Shown here piece by piece: positions 24,941 to 34,800 of a stretch of DNA of 64,000 nt. The DNA comes from Microbacterium aurum (GTDB taxonomy: Bacteria; Actinomycetota; Actinomycetes; Actinomycetales; Microbacteriaceae): NCBI RefSeq assembly GCF_016907815.1, contig NZ_JAFBCQ010000001.1:2170001-2234000 (forward strand), read 5' to 3'. Below the pieces are notes generated by a model. That model did no database searches, was not told where the DNA came from, and worked only from the letters and a program-made list of their open reading frames with translations. A program made the position numbers and the translations under genes. How positions within the stretch are numbered: the first letter of the stretch is position 1; each line of letters starts with the position of its first letter.

Positions 24941-27106
24941 ATGCCCGTGCTGACGCTCGAGACGCGCCTCGTCGATGCGCTCGGCGCCGCGACGGCGAAG
25001 CTGTTCGAGCGCGCGTTCGGCATGGACACCGTCGCCGACCTGCTGACGCATTACCCGCGCCGCTACGCGCGACGTGGGGAGCTCACGCCGATCGATTCCC
25101 TGCCGCTGGGGGAGCAGGTCACCATCGTCGCCGAGGTGCGCTCGGTGTCGTCGCGCTCGATGAAGCAGCGACGCGGGTCGATCCTCGAGGTCGTGATCAG
25201 CGACGGCGCCGGGGCGCTCGTGCTGACGTTCTTCAACCAGTCGTGGCGGCAGAACGACCTGCAGGTGGGACGTCAGGGCATCTTCTCCGGCAAGGTCGGT
25301 GTCTTCAAGGGGCATCAGCAGCTGGCCCACCCCGATTACCAGCTGTTCGAGGACGTGGACCTCGCCCGGCTGACGGCCGAGGCGAACCAGAACACCCCCA
25401 TCCCGATCTATCCCGCCACCAGCACCGTGGCCACGTGGCAGGTGCAGAAGGCGGTCGCCGATGTGCTGGGCAAGCTCGGCGACGTCGCCGACCCGCTGCC
25501 GGAGGAGTTCCGGCTCGCGCAGGGCCTCCTCGACATGCGCACGGCGCTGCAACGCATCCACGCGCCGGATTTCATCGATCAGGTCGACGCCGCGCGACGC
25601 ACCCTGCGCATGCACGAGGCGTTCGTGCTGCAGACGGCGCTGCTGCAGCAGCGGCAGTTCGTGCGTGCCATGTCGGCCACCGCGCGCCGCCCGGGCGCCC
25701 TGCTGGCCGCCTTCGACGAGAGCCTGCCGTTCGCGCGGACGCCCGATCAGATCGCCGTCGGCGACCGGATCAGCGCGGACCTCGCCGGCGACTGGCCGAT
25801 GAACCGTCTCGTGCAGGGCGAGGTCGGCTCTGGGAAGACGCTCGTCGCGTTGCGTGCCATGCTGCAGGTCGCCGAGTCCGGCGGCCAGTCCGCGCTCATC
25901 GCCCCGACCGAGGTGCTCGCCGCGCAGCACGTGCGCTCCATCGCACGGATGCTGGGGCCGCAGCTCGCCCCCGAGCTCATGCCGACGCTTCTCACCGGGC
26001 AGCTGCCGGCGGCGGAGCGTCGCAAGGCGGCGCTGCGTGCGGCATCCGGTCAGGCACGGATCGTCGTCGGCACCCATGCGCTGCTGAGCGCGTCCACGAC
26101 GTTCGCCGACCTCGGCCTCGTCGTCGTGGACGAGCAGCACCGCTTCGGTGTCGAACAGCGTGAGACGTTGCGCGCGAAGGGCACGGCCCCGCACGTGCTC
26201 GTGCTGACCGCGACCCCAATCCCGCGCACCGTCGCGATGACGGTCTTCGGCGACCTCGACGTCTCCACGATCCGCACCATGCCGGCCGGCCGTGCCGGCA
26301 TCGCCACCCACGTCGCGCCGCTGGCCGAGAAGCCCGCCTGGTTCGCCCGGGTGTGGGAGCGGGTGGTCGAGGAGGTCGCCGCGGGCCACCAGGTATTCGT
26401 CGTCTGCGCCGCGATCGACGCCGAGGCGACGGGGAAGGATGCGAAGGATGCCGCCGACGAGGCGCCGGTGCTCGAGGGCGAGCAGCCGCGCACCCGCTGG
26501 GGCGTCGTCCAGGTGCGGGAGATGCTCGCGCAGCTTCCGGCATACGACGCGCTGCGCGTCGAGACGCTGCACGGACGCATGCCGGGGGAGCAGAAGGATG
26601 CCGTGATGCAGGCGTTCGCGCGCGGCGAGATCGACGTGCTCGTCGCTACGACGGTCGTCGAGGTCGGTGTGGACGTCCCCAACGCGTCGACCATGGTGAT
26701 CCTGGAGGCCGATCGGTTCGGCGTGTCCCAGCTGCACCAGCTGCGCGGCCGCGTCGGTCGCGGCGCCGTTCCCGGGCTCTGCCTGCTCGTCACCGAGGCG
26801 CCCGCCGGCAGCCCCGCCCGCTCCCGCGTGGACGCCGTCGCGGCCACGACCGACGGCTTCGCGCTCGCGGAGGTCGACCTCGAACTGCGCGGTGAGGGCG
26901 ACGTACTGGGCGACGCCCAGTCGGGCGCGCGCACGTCGCTGCGCCTGCTGCGGGTGGTCGCCGACGCGGACCTCATCGCGCTCGCGCGTGCGGCGGCGGA
27001 GCAGGTGCTCGACGAGGACCCGGCGCTGCTGCGGCATCCCGGCCTCGCCGCGGCCATCGAGCGGCGGGTGGGCCAGCAGGAGCGCGCCGCACTCGCGAAG
27101 AACTGA
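24941..27106 (+). CDS. recG: ATP-dependent DNA helicase RecG
   Basis: This 721-aa superfamily 2 helicase regresses stalled forks and migrates Holliday junctions. The N-terminal wedge domain (about 1-250) includes an OB-like part with FFNQSWRQNDLQVGRQG. Walker A GEVGSGKT (about 290), the DEQH box (VVDEQHRFGVEQR) and helicase motifs HGRMPGEQK, TTVVEVGVDVPNAS and QLRGRVGRG complete the motor. Residues about 500-520 are an Asp/Lys/Ala-rich insert. The start is fixed by the leaderless promoter. Confidence 0.96.
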   Translation: MPVLTLETRLVDALGAATAKLFERAFGMDTVADLLTHYPRRYARRGELTPIDSLPLGEQVTIVAEVRSVSSRSMKQRRGSILEVVISDGAGALVLTFFNQSWRQNDLQVGRQGIFSGKVGVFKGHQQLAHPDYQLFEDVDLARLTAEANQNTPIPIYPATSTVATWQVQKAVADVLGKLGDVADPLPEEFRLAQGLLDMRTALQRIHAPDFIDQVDAARRTLRMHEAFVLQTALLQQRQFVRAMSATARRPGALLAAFDESLPFARTPDQIAVGDRISADLAGDWPMNRLVQGEVGSGKTLVALRAMLQVAESGGQSALIAPTEVLAAQHVRSIARMLGPQLAPELMPTLLTGQLPAAERRKAALRAASGQARIVVGTHALLSASTTFADLGLVVVDEQHRFGVEQRETLRAKGTAPHVLVLTATPIPRTVAMTVFGDLDVSTIRTMPAGRAGIATHVAPLAEKPAWFARVWERVVEEVAAGHQVFVVCAAIDAEATGKDAKDAADEAPVLEGEQPRTRWGVVQVREMLAQLPAYDALRVETLHGRMPGEQKDAVMQAFARGEIDVLVATTVVEVGVDVPNASTMVILEADRFGVSQLHQLRGRVGRGAVPGLCLLVTEAPAGSPARSRVDAVAATTDGFALAEVDLELRGEGDVLGDAQSGARTSLRLLRVVADADLIALARAAAEQVLDEDPALLRHPGLAAAIERRVGQQERAALAKN

Positions 27107-27166
27107 CGCGGCGCGGCACATGGCTGATCGATCGCAACGCGTCGAAATCCCACCCCGCCGCGCCGT

Positions 27167-27172
27167 TAGGCT
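27167..27172 (+). promoter_or_regulatory. -10 box of leaderless coaD
   Basis: TAGGCT is followed by 6 nt (GAACGC) and ATG 27179. Confidence 0.5.
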
Positions 27173-27178
27173 GAACGC

Positions 27179-27676
27179 ATGAACAACCGCATCGCGGTCG
27201 TCCCTGGATCCTTCGACCCGCCGACCCTCGGACACCTCGACGTCATCCGCCGCGCGGCCGCGCTGTACGACGAGCTGCACGTGCTCGTCGTGCACAACCC
27301 CGGCAAGGAGGCGATGCTCCCGATCGCGCAGCGTCTGACGCTCCTGGAGCAGTCCATCGCCGAGCAGGAGATCGAGGGCAACGTCATCGTCGCGTCGTGG
27401 AGCATGGGTCTGCTCGTCGACTACGCCGAGGACGTCGACGCGGGCGTGCTCGTCAAGGGCATCCGCTCACAGGTCGACGTCGCCTACGAGACGCCGATGG
27501 CGGTCGTGAACCGTCACCTCGCCGCGATCGAGACCGTCTTCCTGCTGCCCGACCCTGCACACGCGATGGTCTCCAGTTCGCTCGTGCGCCAGGTCGCTGC
27601 TCTCGGCGGCGACGTCGCACCGTTCGTGCCCGGACCCGTGGCCCGCTTCCTCGACACCGGCGCGCGCGAGGGCTGA
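27179..27676 (+). CDS. coaD: Phosphopantetheine adenylyltransferase
   Basis: The product is 165 aa. [14 protein letters not shown] has the (T/H)xGH nucleotidyltransferase signature with a Leu variant, and the C-terminal [17 protein letters not shown] is typical. The enzyme adenylates 4'-phosphopantetheine, the penultimate step of coenzyme A synthesis. It opens the coaD-yceD-rpmF-rnc-mutM run. Confidence 0.96.
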   Translation: MNNRIAVVPGSFDPPTLGHLDVIRRAAALYDELHVLVVHNPGKEAMLPIAQRLTLLEQSIAEQEIEGNVIVASWSMGLLVDYAEDVDAGVLVKGIRSQVDVAYETPMAVVNRHLAAIETVFLLPDPAHAMVSSSLVRQVAALGGDVAPFVPGPVARFLDTGAREG

Positions 27677-27701
27677 CGGCCCCCGCGGTGCCGCCGGCGG
27701 A

Positions 27702-27707
27702 TAGCAT
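27702..27707 (+). promoter_or_regulatory. -10 box of leaderless yceD gene
   Basis: TAGCAT is followed by 6 nt (TGCTGG) and GTG 27714, which favours that codon over GTG 27729. Confidence 0.45.
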
Positions 27708-27713
27708 TGCTGG

Positions 27714-28277
27714 GTGGTCAGAAAGCATGTGAGCGGTCCGTTCGTCTTCCCGGTGCGTGACATCGCGCACCGCGCCGGAGAGATGCGGGAGTTCGACGTC
27801 GAGGTGCCCGCCCCGGCGAAGTGGGGCGAGGGGCTCGTGTACGTGGCACAGGGCGAACCTGTGCAGCTGCGGGTGCGACTCGAGTCCGTGCACGAGGGCA
27901 TCCTCGTCACGACAGAGGTGGACACGACGTACCGCGGGGTGTGCGGGCGCTGTCTCGAGGACATCGACCGGCCTGTCGAAGTCGAGTTTCAGGAGCTCTT
28001 CGGGTATCCTGGGACGGAAGCGACCGACTTCGAGGTTCAAGACGACCACGTGGATCTTGAAACTCCGGTCAGGGATTCGATCGTCCTGTCGCTTCCGTTC
28101 CAGCCGGTGTGCCAGCCGGACTGCCCCGGCCTTGATCCGGTCACGGGCGAGAAGCTGGCCGCAGGAACCGTGCCGGAAACCCCGATCGACGAGCGCTGGG
28201 CCGCGCTGAAGGCCCTCACCCCAGACCAGGACGATGTGGCCGCGCGCCGCCTCGCCTCAGATACAGAGAAGAGCTAG
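27714..28277 (+). CDS. DUF177 (YceD) family protein
   Basis: The product is 187 aa, starting at GTG 27714. YceD proteins are nearly always encoded just before rpmF and act in large-subunit rRNA accumulation (established for some bacteria and plastids). CGRCLED and CQPDCPG supply four Cys, probably for a zinc site. It ends 2 nt before rpmF, with an AGAAGAGC stretch that may serve the rpmF ribosome site. Confidence 0.9.
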   Translation: MVRKHVSGPFVFPVRDIAHRAGEMREFDVEVPAPAKWGEGLVYVAQGEPVQLRVRLESVHEGILVTTEVDTTYRGVCGRCLEDIDRPVEVEFQELFGYPGTEATDFEVQDDHVDLETPVRDSIVLSLPFQPVCQPDCPGLDPVTGEKLAAGTVPETPIDERWAALKALTPDQDDVAARRLASDTEKS

Positions 28278-28279
28278 CC

Positions 28280-28489
28280 ATGGCAGGTAACCCCCCGAAG
28301 CGGAAGGTCTCCCGCTCCAACACCCGTTCGCGTCGCGCGCAGTGGAAGGCCGAGGCGCCCGCCCTCGTCAAGACCGTCGAGAACGGCAAGGTCGTCTACA
28401 GCCGCCCGCACCAGGCGAAGGTCGTCACCGACTCGCAGGGCACCGAGCTGTTCCTCGAGTACAAGGGCCGCAAGGTCGCCGACATCTGA
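28280..28489 (+). CDS. rpmF: 50S ribosomal protein L32
   Basis: This 69-aa highly basic protein has the diagnostic PPKRKVSRSNTRSRRAQWKA N-terminus. The C-terminal zinc-ribbon cysteines of many L32 proteins are absent, so this is the zinc-free form. It is coupled to yceD and followed by rnc after 16 nt. Confidence 0.97.
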   Translation: MAGNPPKRKVSRSNTRSRRAQWKAEAPALVKTVENGKVVYSRPHQAKVVTDSQGTELFLEYKGRKVADI

Positions 28490-28505
28490 TCGCGGCAGCT
28501 TCCCG

Positions 28506-29198
28506 ATGACGGATGCTGTGACGGAGCACGCGGTGCTCACCGACAAGCTCGGGGTCGACATCGACCCCGAGCTTCTGTCGCTGGCGCTCACGCACCGCTC
28601 CTTCGCGTATGAGAAGGGCGGGACGCCGCACAACGAGCGGCTGGAGTTCCTCGGCGACTCGATCCTCGGCCAGGCCGTGACGGTCCACCTGTTCACGACC
28701 CACCCCGAACTCGATGAGGGCGCGCTGGCCAAGCGACGCGCGAGTGTCGTCTCCACCGTCGCGCTGGCCGAAGTCGCCCGCAGCATCGGGCTCGGCGCGC
28801 ATCTGCGCCTGGGCCGCGGCGAGAATCAGACGGGCGGCCGCGACAAGGACTCGATCCTCGCCGACACCATGGAAGCCGTCATCGGTGCCGCCTACCTGTC
28901 GGCGGGTCCTGATGCCGCAACCGGCCTCGTGCTTCGGCTCGTGCAGCCGCTCATGGCCGACCCCGAGCGATACGGCGCGGCCATGGACCCGAAGACCAGC
29001 CTGCAGGAGCTCGCGGCGCGGCTCGATCTCGCCCCGCCGGCGTACGTCGTGGAGGCCGAAGGCCCCGACCACCACCGCGTCTTCACCGCGACCGTCGCTG
29101 TCGGCGATGTCGCCCGCAGCGGTACCGGGTCGAGCAAGAAGCAGGCGGAGATGGCCGCGGCCCTCGCCGTCTGGCACGCGCTGAGCGACCGTGCCTGA
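28506..29198 (+). CDS. rnc: Ribonuclease III
   Basis: The product is 230 aa. The RNase III signature NERLEFLGDSILG (about 39-51) holds the metal-binding acidic residues, with DTMEAVIGA as the second acidic site. A C-terminal double-stranded RNA-binding domain (about 157-228; DPKTSLQELAARL to SSKKQAEMAAA) follows. It processes rRNA precursors and structured mRNAs. Its stop overlaps mutM by 8 nt. Confidence 0.95.
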   Translation: MTDAVTEHAVLTDKLGVDIDPELLSLALTHRSFAYEKGGTPHNERLEFLGDSILGQAVTVHLFTTHPELDEGALAKRRASVVSTVALAEVARSIGLGAHLRLGRGENQTGGRDKDSILADTMEAVIGAAYLSAGPDAATGLVLRLVQPLMADPERYGAAMDPKTSLQELAARLDLAPPAYVVEAEGPDHHRVFTATVAVGDVARSGTGSSKKQAEMAAALAVWHALSDRA

Positions 29199-30108
29199 AC
29201 TCCCCGAGGTCGAGGTCGTCAGGGCGGGACTGGAGCCGGCCGTCGTCGGCGCGCGCATCGTCGCGGTCGATGCTCGCGACCCGCGGGCACTGACCCGCCA
29301 CTCCGGAGATTCCGCGTCGTTCGAACGCGCCCTCACCGGTCGCACCATCACGGCGGCGGCGCGGCGGGGCAAGTTCCTGTGGCTGCCACTGTCCGCATCG
29401 GCGGAGGCCGGCGCCCGAGGACCGCGGGAGGCCGTCGTGGCCCACCTCGGCATGAGCGGCCAGCTGCTGCTGCGGGCCCCAGGCGCCCCCGACGAGCGTC
29501 ACGAGCGCGTGCGCCTGCACATCCAGCATCCGTCGCACGGCGAGATCGACGTCGTCTTCAGCGACCAGCGCACGTTCGGATCACTCGCCGTCGACACCCT
29601 GGTCCCGACCCCCGACGGCGCCGCGGGCGGATGGGGGACGGATGCCGCGGCCACCCCGTCGCAAGTGGCGCACATCGCCCGCGACGCGCTGGACCCCGCC
29701 GTCGACGACCGCGCCGTGATCGCTGCGGTCCGCGCGAAGCGCTCCGCGATCAAACGCGTGCTGCTGGATCAGACGGTGCTCAGCGGAATCGGCAACATCT
29801 ACGCCGACGAGGCCCTCTGGGCGGCGCGCATCCACCCCGAGACGCCCGCCGCCGCGCTGTCGGCGCGGGCGGCGGGGCGCCTGCTCGCCGATGTGCGCGC
29901 GGTGCTGCAGAAGGCGCTGGCCGAGGGCGGCACGAGCTTCGACGCGCAGTACGTGAATGTCAATGGTCAGGCCGGCTACTTCGCGCACTCGTTAAACGCA
30001 TACGGGCGGACGTCGCAGCCGTGCCCTCGCTGCGGCACGCCGGTCGTCCGCGTGTCGTTCACCAACCGCTCGAGTCACTTCTGCCCGCGCTGTCAGCGGC
30101 GCCGGTGA
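29191..30108 (+). CDS. mutM: Formamidopyrimidine-DNA glycosylase
   Basis: The product is 305 aa from GTG 29191. The catalytic N-terminal Pro follows the initiator (MPELPEVE), as needed for base excision of 8-oxoguanine. A H2TH region (LLDQTVLSGIGNIYADEALW) and a C-terminal zinc finger (CPRCG...CPRC) complete the fold. The N-terminal domain carries an Ala/Gly insert. It is the last gene of the coaD-mutM run. Confidence 0.95.
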   Translation: MPELPEVEVVRAGLEPAVVGARIVAVDARDPRALTRHSGDSASFERALTGRTITAAARRGKFLWLPLSASAEAGARGPREAVVAHLGMSGQLLLRAPGAPDERHERVRLHIQHPSHGEIDVVFSDQRTFGSLAVDTLVPTPDGAAGGWGTDAAATPSQVAHIARDALDPAVDDRAVIAAVRAKRSAIKRVLLDQTVLSGIGNIYADEALWAARIHPETPAAALSARAAGRLLADVRAVLQKALAEGGTSFDAQYVNVNGQAGYFAHSLNAYGRTSQPCPRCGTPVVRVSFTNRSSHFCPRCQRRR

Positions 30109-30117
30109 CCGTTCACC

Positions 30118-31200
30118 TCACGACAGCACCTTCTTCCACGCGCCCTCGTACACGACGGGGACGAAGCCGATCGCCTCGTTGATGTCGAGCATCGGACGGT
30201 TCTCCTCCGCGTTGTAGGTGATCACCTTCGGCGAGGCTGGGGCCTCGGTCGCGCGCCACCGGGTCAGGCCCGCGCACTTGACGAGCTGTCCCAGCCTGTG
30301 GCCACGGTGCTCGCGCAGGACGAGGGTGTCCTCCTGGTGGCTGGCCGCGTCGGGGTCGCCGCCGCGCACCAGCTCGTTGAAAGCGACGAGCCCGCCCGTG
30401 GCTTCGTGCACAGCGGCGGTCACGAGAACCGTCTGGCCTGCGGCGATGTACTTCGCATCATGACGGGCGACCCGGTCGGCATCCCACACTTCCTCGTCGA
30501 CCTCGAGATCGGCGTTGGGGGCGTCGGTCGACATGCGTGACTTCATCCACGCGTAGCCGTCGACGTACTCGGGAGGCGTCGGGAGGAGCCACTGCACGAT
30601 GCGGTAGCCCTGCGCCGCGCGCATCGCCTCGGCGAACAGCGCCGCCACCGTGTCGTCCGCGGTGGTGAGATCGAGCGCGCTCTGCCGGTTGATCTGCTCG
30701 AGCGTGTATCCGTGCCGTAGGAAGAAGCGGGCGGCGTGGTCCGTCGGGATCGAGCCGAAGCCGGTCGGCGCCTCCAGGCGCGGACCCGGGGCATCGCGGT
30801 GCTCGGCCCACGACTGCAGCACGGTCCGGCCGTGCGTCCGCGCCGTCTGCTCGATGAGCTCGTACGCGGCGGAGCCGATGCCCCGCCCGTGGTGGCTCGC
30901 GAGCAATTCGATCAGCCAGTAGGCGGTGCGCGAGCCCTCCTCCAGCGGGATGTCGACGCCGGCGCGGCCGATGAAAACGCCGTCGGCGACGACCGCCCAC
31001 GCGTGGCGGATCTCGTCGACATCGCTCTGGTAGTGCGGCAGCAGTTCTGCCGGCGTCTTGGCGTCGTCATCGTTGCCGGACATCTCGCGGTACACGAGGT
31101 TGCGTACGCGGGTGAACTCGCGGAAGTCGGCGGCATCGGTGTCGTCGACGGATGCCGGGATGGTGAGGGGTCGGAACTCGACCCCGGGGATGTGGCTCAT
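30118..31200 (-). CDS. Double GNAT-domain acetyltransferase
   Basis: The product is 360 aa from ATG 31200, which has AGGAC upstream; the longer frame is unsupported. The first GNAT domain (about 10-190) contains LLASHHGRGIGSAAYELIEQ, the acetyl-CoA loop. The second (about 200-360) contains LVLREHRGHRLGQLVKCAGL. Such tandem GNAT proteins are common in actinobacteria; substrates vary (aminoglycosides, mycothiol precursors, small amines) and cannot be told here. It converges on mutM with a 9-nt gap. Confidence 0.85.
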   Translation of the reverse strand: MSHIPGVEFRPLTIPASVDDTDAADFREFTRVRNLVYREMSGNDDDAKTPAELLPHYQSDVDEIRHAWAVVADGVFIGRAGVDIPLEEGSRTAYWLIELLASHHGRGIGSAAYELIEQTARTHGRTVLQSWAEHRDAPGPRLEAPTGFGSIPTDHAARFFLRHGYTLEQINRQSALDLTTADDTVAALFAEAMRAAQGYRIVQWLLPTPPEYVDGYAWMKSRMSTDAPNADLEVDEEVWDADRVARHDAKYIAAGQTVLVTAAVHEATGGLVAFNELVRGGDPDAASHQEDTLVLREHRGHRLGQLVKCAGLTRWRATEAPASPKVITYNAEENRPMLDINEAIGFVPVVYEGAWKKVLS

Positions 31201-31250
31201 GGGATGTCCTGGGTGGTGTCGGTGTCGGTGTCGGGGATCGTCTGCCGGCT

Positions 31251-31287
31251 CTTCGGCCGGGGCGTCGTGATGACGCCCCGGCCGAAG
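31251..31287. repeat. Perfect 16-bp hairpin between small ORF and GNAT gene
   Basis: CTTCGGCCGGGGCGTC and its exact complement flank GTGAT. No T-run follows on either strand, so termination is possible but not certain. It lies between the 43-aa ORF and the GNAT gene. Confidence 0.6.
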
Positions 31288-31297
31288 GGGAGCGGCG

Positions 31298-31429
31298 TCA
31301 CAGGAACGGGCGGATCTGCAGGAGACGCTGCCAGTCGTGCTCCCGCTGCAGCCGATCGCGCTGAGCGAGCCGGAGGCGGCGGTTCTCATATGAGGTGGCG
31401 TCGAGCGATGACGCGGTGAAGGGATGCAT
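31298..31429 (-). CDS. Small basic protein of unknown function (43 aa)
   Basis: Starting at ATG 31429 (with GAAAG upstream) the frame encodes 43 residues. The last 26 form a probable charged amphipathic helix (RRLRLAQRDRLQREHDWQRL). I do not recognise it. It lies downstream of a 31-codon ORF on the same strand and ends before a strong hairpin. The longer frame to 31660 has low-complexity Pro/Ala/Arg sequence and is rejected. Confidence 0.5.
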   Translation of the reverse strand: MHPFTASSLDATSYENRRLRLAQRDRLQREHDWQRLLQIRPFL

Positions 31430-31577
31430 GATGTGCGGTTCTTTCGTGAGGGAGCGAGCGCTCCGAAGGCGGTGCCGGGCTGCGGCAGCGGCGCGTGGTC
31501 GCGGAGGCGACGAAGGCGCGAGAAGGGCGTGCGGGACGCTCAGGTCCGTACCCGGGCGGAGTTCTCCCGTGCGACGG

Positions 31578-31673
31578 TCAGCCGGCCGTGCGGCGGAATG
31601 CGCCGAAGGAGCCGGTCCCGGTGAACGCAACGACGGGAGCGAACGCTCCGGCGGTGTCAATGTGCATCATCAT
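31578..31673 (-). CDS. 31-aa small ORF with strong ribosome site
   Basis: The frame starts at ATG 31673, with GGAGG (31687-31683) 9 nt upstream on the minus strand. It reads MMMHIDTAGAFAPVVAFTGT, then ten more residues (GSF, GAF, RRT, ending AG), and stops at 31578. The Gly/Ala/Phe-rich composition is unlike a random antisense product. It may be a leader peptide or small secreted or membrane peptide coupled to the 43-aa ORF 148 nt downstream. The function is unknown, and its reality rests on the ribosome site only. Confidence 0.4.
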   Translation of the reverse strand: MMMHIDTAGAFAPVVAFTGTGSFGAFRRTAG

Positions 31674-31803
31674 TTCTGGGACCTCCTCTCGACTTCAGAC
31701 GCGATCTGTCACGTTAGACCCTCCGCATGCGCCGCGTCAAGACGGGATTGCGGATCGGTTCCGCTAGCGTGGTCCGCACACCCTGCCCGCGGAGGACGCC
31801 CGA

Positions 31804-34800
31804 ATGCATTTGAAGAGCCTGACGCTCAAGGGCTTCAAGTCGTTCGCCCAGCCGACGACCTTCGCGCTCGAACCCGGCGTGACCTGCATCGTCGGACCCA
31901 ACGGGTCGGGCAAATCGAACGTCGTCGACGCCCTCGCCTGGGTGATGGGCGAGCAGGGCGCCAAGACGCTGCGCGGCGGCAAGATGGAGGACGTCATCTT
32001 CGCCGGGACGTCCACGCGCGGCCCGCTCGGCCGTGCCGAGGTGCAGCTCACGATCGACAACGCCGACGGTGCGTTGCCGATCGAGTACTCCGAGGTCACG
32101 ATCAGCCGGACGCTGTTCCGCAACGGCACCAGCGAGTACGCGATCAACGGCGACAGCTGCCGCTTGCTGGACGTGCAGGAGCTGCTGAGCGACTCCGGCC
32201 TCGGCCGCGAGATGCACGTCATCGTGGGTCAAGGGCGCCTGGACAGCGTGCTGCAGGCGAGCCCCGAGGACCGCCGCGGCTTCATCGAGGAGGCCGCCGG
32301 CATTCTCAAGCACCGTCGCCGCAAGGAGAAGACGCTCCGCAAGCTCGAGGCGATGGAGGCGAACCTCACGCGGCTCAGCGACCTCGCGGGGGAGTTGCGT
32401 CGACAGTTGAAGCCGCTCGGCAAGCAGGCGGAGATCGCGCGGGAGGCCGCCACGATCGCGGCTGTCGTGCGTGACGCCAAGGCCCGGCTGTTCGCCGACG
32501 ACCTCGTGGGGCTTCGGGCACAGCTGGCCGACCATGCGCGCAACGAGCAGGAGCGACACGCCGAGCGTCTGGTGCTGCAGGACCAGGCCGAGCAGCTGAA
32601 GCTGCGCATCGACGCGCTGGAGGCTCAGCAGCGTTCTGAGGCCGTCGACGCCGCCCGGAGCACCGCCTTCGCGCTGGAGCGTGTGCAGGAGCGACTGCGC
32701 GGGCTCTACTCGTTGGCGGGGCAGCGGCTCGCGCTGCTGGAGGACGACGGACAGCTCGCGATCGAGGTGACGACCGTCAGCCAGGGCGCGATCGACGAGG
32801 CGCGCGCCGAAGTCGACGAGATCGCCGCGGGTCTCGGCGGTGCGCAGGATGCCGCCGCCACCGCCGGCCGCGACGTCATCCGGGCGCGCGCCGAGCTCGA
32901 CGCCCTCGACGCCGACATCGCGGCGCAGAGCGCGCTCGTCTCCGAGCACGATATGCGGCTGACGAAGTTGCGCGGCGCCGCCGATGCCGCGGGATCCCGC
33001 CTGGACGCGGTGCGCGCGGCGGTGGAGCGCCAGCAGCGCGCCCTCGAGGCGGCCCAGCAGCGACGCGCCGAGGCCGAGGAGGTGCTCGCCGGCGTCGATC
33101 CCGACCTCGTCCCGGAGGGATCCTCTGCGGAGCACGCGGCGGCGTACGAACGTGCCCAGCGTGACGCCGCCGACGCCGAGGTCCAGGTGTCGGCGCTGCG
33201 GGAACGCCTGCACGCGGCCGAACGCGAGGTCGAGTCGCTCACCGCGCAGTCCGCGGCGCTGAGCCGCGCCCTCGATGTGCGCAACGCGGCCGCTGCCCTC
33301 ATCGAGCGCGGTGGCCGTGGCATCCGAGGGCTGGTCGGTGACGCCGTGAAGGTGAAGCCGGGGTTCGAGGCCGCCGTCGCCGCCGCACTCGGCGCGCTGT
33401 CGGAGGGCGTGCTCGTCGACGACATCGCCGCCGCCCTCGACGTGGCGCGCACGGCGCGCGAGGACGACCTCGGCCGCGTGGACATCCTGCTGGCGTCGGC
33501 GTCGGCCCCCGCACCGGATCTCACCGGCGTCGAAGGGGCGACGCCGGCGGCCGATGTCGTGACCGGGCCGGAGGGCGTGCGGGGTCTGCTCGCCTACGTC
33601 GCGATCGTCGACGACCTCGCGGCCGCACACGACGCCGCACGCACGCTCACGACGGCGACGGCGGGGGCGCCGGTGACCATCGTGACCCGAGCGGGCGAGG
33701 TCGTCACGCCCTTCACCGTGCGTGCAGGTTCCGGCGGCGGCCGATCTCGCCTGGAGCTCGCGGCGGAGCGGGACGGCGCCGAGGAGCGGCTGGCCGAGAT
33801 CCGCGTCGTCGCCGATTCGCTGCGGGAGGCGCTGGCCGAGGCGCAGGCGGCGTGGGAGTCGGCACGGCGCCACACGAAGGACGCACTGCAGAGCCTCCGC
33901 GAGCACGATGCCGCCCTCGCCGCGCACACCGAGCAGGTCAACCGCGCGACCGTGCGGCACGAGGCTGCCGTCGCGGAGTGCGAGCGCCTCGAGGCTGGTC
34001 TCGCCCAGGCGCAGGCGGCGGTCGCCGACGCCGAGAAGACCGCGCGTGCCGCGGACGACGCCCTGCAGACGGCACAGCAGGCCCCGCGCCCCATCCTCGA
34101 CGCGTCGGCGCGGGACGGCCTGCTCGAGGCGTTGGAGACGGCCCGTGACCGTGAGATGCGCGCGCGACTCGAGGTCGAGACCCTCAAAGAGCGGGTCCGC
34201 GCCGGCGAGGCACGCGTGGACCAGCTCGTCCGCCAGCGCGAGCGCGAACGCGTCGCGGCCGAGGAAGCCGCCCGGCGCGCGGTCATCCGCCGTGCGCAGC
34301 GGGAGCTGGCCGCCGAGGTCGCCGAGACGCTGCCGCCGGTGCTCGACTCGGTCGACCGTTCGGTCACGCAGGCGCGTGTCGAGCTCCAGCTGGCCGAGCA
34401 GGCTCGCAGCGCGCTGACGAGCGAGCTCACCGCGCTGCGCGCGGAGGATGCCGCCGTCCGCGAGCGGCTGAGCCGGCTCACCGAAAGCGTCCACGGGCTC
34501 GAGCTGCAGATGCACGAGAAGCGTCTGCACGTGACGAGCCTGCTCGAACGCGTCGCGTCTGAGCTCAGCCTCGACGAGAATATTCTTGTTTCGGAATATG
34601 GACCTGATCAGCCGGTCCTCGCTGACGATGGCGATGGGGAGCCGACGCCGTTCGATCGTGCGGCTCAGCGGCGGCGGCTGCAGGAGGCTGAGCGCAAGCT
34701 CGGGCAGCTCGGCCGCGTCAATCCGCTCGCGCTCGAGGAGTACGCGGCGCTGGAGCAGCGTCACGCGTTCCTCACCGAGCAGCTCGCCGACCTGGTCCAG

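Noticed and set aside
24887..27295. Upstream extension of the acyltransferase frame on the minus strand
   Set aside because: It is antisense to recG; a leaderless promoter places the start at 24886.
31714..34764. Minus-strand frame of 1016 codons
   Set aside because: It is antisense to smc, whose coiled-coil codon bias keeps the opposite frame open.
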